The notes beneath the pieces were generated by a model, which saw only the letters and a list, made by a program, of their open reading frames with translations, was not told where the DNA came from and ran no database searches. A stretch of DNA of 8,561 bases from Elusimicrobiota bacterium (lineage in GTDB: Bacteria > Elusimicrobiota > Elusimicrobia > UBA1565 > UBA9628): contig DMMY01000026.1 of assembly GCA_003452935.1 (NCBI GenBank), positions 1-8,561 of the forward strand, in the 5' to 3' direction. Positions 1 to 3,642 of the stretch are shown in pieces; positions within the stretch are counted from its first letter, which is position 1, and every line of letters begins with the position of its first letter. Both the position numbers and the translations under genes were made by a program.

Positions 1-60
1 ACTTTTCAATAACGCCCAACAGGCCTTACCGATCTCTTTAACTGGAATGCGCGCCGCAGG

Positions 61-903
61 TTACGGCTTATCGTTGAGCATCTCCCGGAGTTTCCTTTGC
101 CAGCGCGGAAGTTTCTGTTCGTCCTCCAGATAGAGGGTTCTGGCCATCTGGGTCGCCGCTGCTACGTCATGCTGAACATCCGTGACGGATTGGATGGCTG
201 CGCTGCGCCAGCGGGATTCATCGGCTGTGTCGGCGCGGAATGCCGTCAGATCGTTTTTGATCACAGTCAGGGTGTGCAGGGCCACCCGCAACGGCCATAC
301 GGCGTCCGAGGGTTTGGCGGAGCGGACTGCCACCAGGGCCTGGGCCAGTGAACCACCAGGGTCTGATCCCCCACTAGAACCGCCGCCGATTCTCAATCCT
401 CCGGCATTGTATCCGCCTAGGTTGCTTCCGCCTATATGCCGGTTCTCGGTCCCCGGATAAACGTAGCGAAAGGTTTCGCCCCCCGGCCCGCTCGTGTCTT
501 CAGGGGGGCGCACTATAGTCGTCAAGAGATCGGCCGTTGATGCAAAACGCCCTCGGGGGGTGCATCGTTTTATGGCCGGGTCCTTGGCGTATTTGTCGGC
601 CAGCTGTGCCGCTCTCTTATATGCGGCTTCGATGGCCGTTGCCAAGGGCGCCGCTTTTTGCGTGCCTGTCAGGCGGTCCTGCCTCTGCGAGGCGAAGTCG
701 CGGGTTGCGGTTTGAGCGTTGCTTAGGGCCTGATTGAGGTCATCCCCCGCGGATCGATTTTTATCCGGATTGGGCCGCGCCACGGCGGGTTGCGTTTTTT
801 TGGGGATGGCGGAACGCGGCAGGTCCGGAGGATCCTGCGGGGCGGCCCATGCCGTTGGGCCGTCCACGACGAGCAGGCAGACTAGTATTATGATCAGTCG
901 CAT
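61..903 (-). CDS. Secreted protein of unknown function with a Gly-Gly pentapeptide tandem repeat
   Basis: This is a 280-aa protein that I do not recognise. I chose ATG 903 over the in-frame ATG at 945 for three reasons. GGAGG lies 6 nt upstream of it. The protein then opens with a clean signal peptide (basic residue 2, hydrophobic core about 3-13, AWA before a likely signal peptidase I site at 20/21). The promoter at 948-976 would start RNA near 941, downstream of the ATG at 945. The mature part has a Pro-rich stretch (21-50), a mostly helical Ala/Gln/Lys-rich region (about 52-112), a Gly-rich repeat of six xxGGx units (156-185), and a second helical region rich in Trp, Arg and Asp (about 186-280). 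Cys9 lies in the signal peptide without a convincing lipobox, so it is probably not a lipoprotein. It is most likely exported to the periplasm or cell surface. The reading frame is well supported, but the function is unknown. Confidence 0.8.
   Translation of the reverse strand: MRLIIILVCLLVVDGPTAWAAPQDPPDLPRSAIPKKTQPAVARPNPDKNRSAGDDLNQALSNAQTATRDFASQRQDRLTGTQKAAPLATAIEAAYKRAAQLADKYAKDPAIKRCTPRGRFASTADLLTTIVRPPEDTSGPGGETFRYVYPGTENRHIGGSNLGGYNAGGLRIGGGSSGGSDPGGSLAQALVAVRSAKPSDAVWPLRVALHTLTVIKNDLTAFRADTADESRWRSAAIQSVTDVQHDVAAATQMARTLYLEDEQKLPRWQRKLREMLNDKP
349..438 (-). repeat. Six tandem 15-bp coding units (xxGGx pentapeptides)
   Basis: Residues 156-185 of the 280-aa protein are six consecutive five-residue units of the form xxGGx, starting with HIGGS and ending with DPGGS, with no break in period. 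The DNA units have diverged in codons and at the variable positions, so this is not a fresh slippage tract. Shifted by one residue, the units resemble the phase of pentapeptide-repeat proteins (for example SNLGG). Six units would make only about one and a half coils, so a flexible Gly-rich linker between two helical regions is the simpler reading. Confidence 0.8.
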
Positions 904-909
904 ACAGGT

Positions 910-914
910 CCTCC
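910..914 (-). promoter_or_regulatory. Shine-Dalgarno GGAGG for the 280-aa gene
   Basis: GGAGG reads on the minus strand and is separated by 6 nt from ATG 903. It decides the start of the 280-aa secreted protein. It is the only strong Shine-Dalgarno sequence seen before any of the five genes in the window. Confidence 0.75.
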
Positions 915-947
915 ACAATACCTTGGCGGCAATGGTTTCTTGCATTG

Positions 948-976
948 AGTGTAACTTGGACCTTTATCTATGTCAA
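948..976 (-). promoter_or_regulatory. Sigma-70-type promoter of the 280-aa gene
   Basis: A perfect -35 box TTGACA (976-971) is followed by a 17-bp spacer and the -10 box TACACT (953-948). The expected start is near 941, giving a leader of about 38 nt before ATG 903. The preceding base makes it CTTGACA, as in the two promoters at 1268-1273 and 1440-1445. Confidence 0.7.
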
Positions 977-1027
977 GGGGATCTGGGGTCGTAAGTTTTT
1001 ACGCGGTAAACTGTGATGCGGGGTTTT

Positions 1028-1078
1028 AAAGGAGAGGCGCCAAGGCAAGCGTCGTTCTATCGACTGCCTTGGCGCCCC
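1028..1078 (-). terminator. Intrinsic-terminator-like hairpin, copy A
   Basis: On the minus strand GGCGCCAAGGCA pairs perfectly with TGCCTTGGCGCC (1076-1065 with 1047-1036). The stem continues as GTCG/CGAC with a 3-nt bulge on the 3' side and a hexaloop ATAGAA. It is followed by TCTCC and TTT, then AAAA. The T tract is short, so termination strength is uncertain, but only this strand has T residues after the hairpin. It would end RNA 1. Confidence 0.55.
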
Positions 1079-1079
1079 A
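1032..1079. repeat. 48-bp palindromic direct repeat, copy A
   Basis: The 48 bases from 1032 to 1079 are identical to 1334-1381, including loop and bulge. Identity stops sharply at both ends of the block. Each copy contains a 12-bp perfect inverted repeat built around GGCGCC. No third copy occurs in the window. The flanks on both sides differ, so the block behaves as a discrete module. Confidence 0.95.
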
Positions 1080-1092
1080 TTTGATACGGACA

Positions 1093-1223
1093 CCCGTCCT
1101 GAGTCCGGAACGTTTTGCGACTGCAACGTCCCGACTGCGTCGTCCGGCGCGTCACCGGCTTGCGGTCCGCTACAACCACTTCCACATTCGCGACCACGTC
1201 GACGGCACCGGACTCAGGACGGG
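1093..1223. repeat. 16-bp perfect inverted repeat enclosing 99 bp
   Basis: CCCGTCCTGAGTCCGG at 1093-1108 is the exact reverse complement of 1208-1223. The arms enclose 99 bp that hold smaller inverted repeats. In the predicted minus-strand transcript it forms the closing stem of RNA 1, extendable by one G-U pair. A perfect 16-bp match over this distance is not expected by chance and points to RNA structure or a protein-recognised DNA site. Confidence 0.9.
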
Positions 1224-1245
1224 CTCGCGACCTTGCGACACCACC

Positions 1246-1273
1246 AGTATAGCCCGGCTTCGCGATTTGTCAA
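1246..1273 (-). promoter_or_regulatory. Promoter P1 of candidate small RNA 1
   Basis: A perfect -35 box TTGACA (1273-1268), a 16-bp spacer and the -10 box TATACT (1251-1246) read on the minus strand. Both boxes and the spacing match promoter P2 exactly, while the spacer sequences differ. The expected start is near 1239. Confidence 0.7.
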
Positions 1274-1311
1274 GGCCCAGGGGCTCATGGGCCCGCTGAA
1301 TTTTTGCGGGC
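1274..1311. other. Pair of small inverted repeats just upstream of P1
   Basis: GGCCCA (1274-1279) pairs with TGGGCC (1288-1293), and GCCCGC (1291-1296) pairs with GCGGGC (1306-1311). They lie between the end of RNA 2 and the -35 box of P1, directly abutting that box. They could be an operator, a folded spacer between the two units, or chance in GC-rich DNA. No T run follows either on either strand, so they do not look like terminators. Confidence 0.35.
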
Positions 1312-1329
1312 AGCCGCGGCCCGGACCGG

Positions 1330-1380
1330 AAAAGAGAGGCGCCAAGGCAAGCGTCGTTCTATCGACTGCCTTGGCGCCCC
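1330..1380 (-). terminator. Intrinsic-terminator-like hairpin, copy B
   Basis: This is the same perfect 12-bp stem, bulge and hexaloop as copy A (1378-1367 with 1349-1338). On the minus strand it is followed by TCTC and TTTT (1333-1330), a better terminator tail than copy A. It would end RNA 2. It could also stop minus-strand read-through coming from mutSL across the antisense of the 135-aa gene. Confidence 0.6.
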
Positions 1381-1381
1381 A
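1334..1381. repeat. 48-bp palindromic direct repeat, copy B
   Basis: This is the second exact copy of the block at 1032-1079, in the same orientation, 254 bp further on. The absence of any mismatch, even in the loop and bulge, suggests either a recent duplication or selection on the whole sequence. Confidence 0.95.
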
Positions 1382-1417
1382 GATTTTCAAGTCGGGCCTC
1401 CGCGCCGACCCATTCGA

Positions 1418-1445
1418 AGTATAACAGGATGGCTTGTTTTGTCAA
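1418..1445 (-). promoter_or_regulatory. Promoter P2 of candidate small RNA 2
   Basis: A perfect -35 box TTGACA (1445-1440), a 16-bp spacer and the -10 box TATACT (1423-1418) read on the minus strand. The -10 is preceded by TGT, giving an extended -10 (TGnTATACT). It is divergent from the 135-aa gene, whose -10 box lies 24 bp away. Confidence 0.75.
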
Positions 1446-1468
1446 GACCTACGCGCTGTATTTTTTTG

Positions 1469-1474
1469 TATACT
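1469..1474 (+). promoter_or_regulatory. -10 box of the 135-aa gene, probably leaderless
   Basis: TATACT on the plus strand lies 6 bp before ATG 1481, so transcription would begin at or next to the ATG. There is no good -35 box at 16-18 bp spacing, and a run of seven T lies just upstream at 1461-1467. No Shine-Dalgarno fits between the box and the start codon. Confidence 0.5.
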
Positions 1475-1480
1475 CCGCGA

Positions 1481-1888
1481 ATGAAGATGCCCCTCATATG
1501 CGGTCTTTTGGTTCTGGCGTGGATCTTTACCCCGGACGCGTCCCGGGCCGCCGACCCGGCTCCCGCCCTGTCGACGGCCGCGCTTGCCGCAGTGGCCGCG
1601 TCCTCGAGCGCGGCCGGCGTCGTGCGTTATGAAGCGCCCCAGGCTCCGGCGCATGCCCAGAGAACCCTTGATAACGTCACGGATCTTTCCCGGGATCTGG
1701 CCGAGACCGTGGCGTTCCTCGAGACCGGACAGAGCTATTTTCGCGCCTTCACCAAGGGCAGCCACAACGCGGCCGAAAACAAGCTTTTTGTCAAATTCCT
1801 CGACGCCTACGAGCGCGAGCTGGCCACGGCCAAGAAAGAAACCGCTGTCTTGCGGGAGTGGCTGGAGAAGGCTTCGGCCCTGAAGTAA
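1481..1888 (+). CDS. Small secreted helical protein of unknown function
   Basis: This is a 135-aa protein that I do not recognise. Starting at ATG 1481 gives a signal peptide (Lys2, hydrophobic core about 4-16, SRA before a likely cleavage at 23/24). The in-frame extension upstream would cross the promoter and one hairpin repeat and has no export signal at its start, so it is rejected. An Ala/Ser/Pro-rich low-complexity stretch (24-58) is followed by a region that looks almost entirely alpha-helical (60-133), rich in Glu, Lys, Ala and Leu with heptad-like spacing near 105-130, possibly a coiled coil. There is no cysteine in the mature part. ATG 1487 is an alternative start. The gene converges on mutL with only 2 bp between the stop codons, so its transcript must run into the antisense of mutL or stop inside it. 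Export is likely, but the function is unknown. Confidence 0.75.
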   Translation: MKMPLICGLLVLAWIFTPDASRAADPAPALSTAALAAVAASSSAAGVVRYEAPQAPAHAQRTLDNVTDLSRDLAETVAFLETGQSYFRAFTKGSHNAAENKLFVKFLDAYERELATAKKETAVLREWLEKASALK

Positions 1889-1890
1889 AG

Positions 1891-3642
1891 CTAAAGCGGC
1901 GGCGCGCCGGGCCTTTGAAACCTTCGGGCGAGCTCGTCGCGGCTCAAGGCCAGCATGGTGCGCCGGCCGTGGGGGCAGGCGGAACCGTCGCGGCACTCCT
2001 TGAGATCCTCGAGCAGACGCAGCGCCTCGCGCTCTCCTAATGGATCATGCGCCTTGACCGCGGCTTTGCAGGCCACGGTGGCCATGGCGTCGCGCTTGAC
2101 CGCCTCGGCCGCGGCCAAGGGGTCGTGCAGGGAATCCAGCAGCCGGTGGACCAGCTCTTTAAGGTCCGAGGCATGGTGAAAGAGCGCGGGAACGGCGAGA
2201 CAGAGCAAGCCGCGCTTGCCAAAGGGCTCGAAGGAAAAGCCCAAGCGCTCTAGGCGGGCGGCCTGGGAAAGCACCTTTTGAGCGGCAGAGACCGGCAGTT
2301 CCACCGTGAGGGGCAGCATGAGTTTTTGCGAGCGCGCGTTGCCTTGCTCGATTTCACCCAGGAATTTCTCGAAGAGAATACGCTCGGCCGCGGCGTGCTG
2401 GTCGAGGATAAAGAGTCCTCCGGCGGCCTCGAAAACCAGGTAGCTGCTCTCGATCTGCCCGATAAATCGATAGGGCGGAGTAAACCAGCAGGGCGCTCCC
2501 TCCGGGGCCTTGAGCGTCTGGGCCGGAGAGGCCTCAAGGGAAAAAATCGCTTGCGCGGCCAGGGGAGGCGGCGCGCTGTAGTTCCTGGGCGCTTCCCGCA
2601 TGAGGCTGGCGGGCTCGGCAAGGATGGCCGCCGCGGGCTTGGATTTAAAGAGAGCCGACGCGATCAGCCCCGACACCAGTTCGAACAGGTCGCGGTCGGA
2701 TTTGAAACGAACCTCCCGCTTGCCGGGATGAACGTTGACGTCGAAGGCCTCGCCGGGAAGCTCGATGTGCCCTACGCATACGGGGTGGCGGTCCCGCGAG
2801 CGGGCCGCGTAGGCATGATAGAGGGCCTGCTGCAGGATGCGCGCCGAGACCGGCCTGCGATTGACGAACCAATGCTGGAAGTCGCGGGTGGCCACGAGGC
2901 CGTCCAGGCGGGAGACGAACAGCCGCAGCTTGATCTCCGGCCGGTCCACCACCACGGCCAGCAAATCCTCGGCGTTTTCTCGGCCAAGCACGGCCAGCAC
3001 CCGGCGGCGCAGGCCTTCGACAGGGTCCGCGACGGTTTCGGGCGCGAAGCTGAGGCTGGTCCGGCTCTCTGACTTATGGCTGAGCCCCAGGCCCGGATTG
3101 GCCAGGGCCGCTTCTTCGAGAACCTCGGCTATGCGGCCGCGTTCATAGGCGTCGGATTTTAGAAACTTAAGCCGCGCCGGGGTGTTGAAGAAAAGATCGT
3201 TCAATTCCACAACGGTGCCAGGCGCCGCGGCGGCCGGTCCCGAGGATAGGATTTTTCCGGCCTCGGCGGTCACGCGCCACCCTTGCTTAGCGCCGGCCTG
3301 GGCGCTGGTCATGGTCAGGCGCGAGACCGCGGCCGCGGCATAGAGAGCTTCCCCGCGGAAGCCGAAAGTCCCGAGGGTGGATAAATCGTCGATATCTTTG
3401 ATCTTGCTGGTCGCGTGGCGTTCCAGGGCCAAGGCGCAGTCTTGAGGCGACATGCCGCAGCCGTTGTCCGCGACGCGCAGGCGCTTGCGGCCGGCTCCGG
3501 AAATCTCGACGCTCACTCGCGTGGCGCCGGCGTCGCAGGCGTTTTCCAAAAGCTCCTTGAGCGCCGAGGCCGGGCGTTCGATGACCTCGCCCGCGGCGAT
3601 GCGGCTGGCGACGTCGGGGGCGAGCCTGTGGATGGCGGGCAC
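1891..3642 (-). CDS. mutL: DNA mismatch repair protein MutL (endonuclease type)
   Basis: MutL couples mismatch recognition by MutS to strand incision. The start is GTG 3642, which overlaps the mutS stop (TAGTG). The protein then opens a few residues before the conserved RIAAGEV, as MutL does, whereas the longer in-frame extension runs through mutS. From it, 583 aa result. The N-terminal GHKL ATPase shows KEL with catalytic Glu30 and Asn34, DNGCG (59-63), GFRGEAL (94-100), NTPAR (153-157) and Lys308 in VHPGKREV. A short linker (about 337-388) leads to the C-terminal domain. This has DQHAAAERILFE (414-425), matching the DQHA(x)2E(x)4E metal-binding nuclease motif, then ACKAAVKAH (524-532), CPHGR (556-560) and FQR (575-577). 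By family knowledge, these motifs mark MutL proteins that nick DNA themselves and need no MutH. It is slightly shorter than usual, in the linker. Translation is probably coupled to mutS. Confidence 0.96.
   Translation of the reverse strand: MPAIHRLAPDVASRIAAGEVIERPASALKELLENACDAGATRVSVEISGAGRKRLRVADNGCGMSPQDCALALERHATSKIKDIDDLSTLGTFGFRGEALYAAAAVSRLTMTSAQAGAKQGWRVTAEAGKILSSGPAAAAPGTVVELNDLFFNTPARLKFLKSDAYERGRIAEVLEEAALANPGLGLSHKSESRTSLSFAPETVADPVEGLRRRVLAVLGRENAEDLLAVVVDRPEIKLRLFVSRLDGLVATRDFQHWFVNRRPVSARILQQALYHAYAARSRDRHPVCVGHIELPGEAFDVNVHPGKREVRFKSDRDLFELVSGLIASALFKSKPAAAILAEPASLMREAPRNYSAPPPLAAQAIFSLEASPAQTLKAPEGAPCWFTPPYRFIGQIESSYLVFEAAGGLFILDQHAAAERILFEKFLGEIEQGNARSQKLMLPLTVELPVSAAQKVLSQAARLERLGFSFEPFGKRGLLCLAVPALFHHASDLKELVHRLLDSLHDPLAAAEAVKRDAMATVACKAAVKAHDPLGEREALRLLEDLKECRDGSACPHGRRTMLALSRDELARRFQRPGAPPL

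Larger units (their letters stand above)
1028..1239 (-). ncRNA. Candidate structured small RNA 1 (about 212 nt)
   Basis: A strong promoter (1246-1273) predicts a start near 1239 on the minus strand, and a hairpin plus short T tract ends the unit near 1028. No credible protein lies inside. The transcript would be closed by a perfect 16-bp stem (1208-1223 with 1093-1108). Within it, hand folding gives a 6-bp stem with an ACG triloop, a hairpin built on ACGUUGC/GCAA..CGU, and a 5-bp CGUCG/CGACG stem, so it looks like a multibranched RNA. It does not look like the single long rod with a central bubble of 6S RNA, nor like tmRNA, RNase P RNA or SRP RNA by eye. The terminal hairpin is identical to that of the neighbouring RNA 2 unit. 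Transcription is inferred, and a DNA-level role such as a recombination site remains possible. Confidence 0.5.
1330..1411 (-). ncRNA. Candidate small RNA 2 (about 82 nt)
   Basis: Promoter P2 predicts a start at about 1411 and hairpin copy B ends the unit near 1330. The unique 5' part is only about 30 nt and can form a stem GUCGG/CCGAC (extendable by two G-U pairs) with a GC-rich loop. An A-rich single-stranded stretch and the repeated terminal hairpin follow. It is arranged exactly like RNA 1: same promoter boxes and spacing, unrelated insert, identical terminal hairpin. The largest possible peptide is eight residues with no ribosome-binding site, so an RNA product is more likely. It could instead be a terminated leader, but no gene follows within reach. 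Confidence 0.45.

Noticed and set aside
1..60. Terminator after the 280-aa gene
   Set aside because: Only a very short GC stem without a T run is visible on the minus strand in the 60 bases available.
904..945. Longer version of the 280-aa protein starting at ATG 945
   Set aside because: The promoter -10 box ends at 948, so this ATG would lie upstream of the transcription start. The strong GGAGG and the signal peptide belong to ATG 903.
1028..1239. RNA 1 as 6S, SRP, tmRNA or RNase P RNA
   Set aside because: The interior folds into several branches rather than one rod with a central bubble, and I see none of the conserved SRP, tmRNA or RNase P motifs. The GCCAAGGCAG in the terminal hairpin recalls SRP RNA but sits in a perfect palindrome and lacks the GGAAGG context. 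An Rfam search would settle it.
1032..1381. CRISPR array or integron attC sites
   Set aside because: There are only two repeats with a 254-bp gap and no regular spacers. The arms lack the RYYYAAC/GTTRRRY core sites of attC.
1032..1381. Miniature transposon bounded by the 48-bp repeats
   Set aside because: The copies are direct, not inverted, and I see no target-site duplication. The promoter-to-hairpin order explains the layout better, though a REP-like origin of the hairpin itself stays open.
1411..1423. tRNA T-loop-like TTCGAAT on the minus strand
   Set aside because: There is no flanking 5-bp stem and no acceptor or anticodon arm, and it overlaps the -10 box of P2.
1069..1424. Plus-strand reading frames across the 946-1480 gene-free stretch
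   Set aside because: They run through the inverted repeats, the 48-bp repeat and the minus-strand promoters. They have no ribosome-binding site and no protein-like composition.
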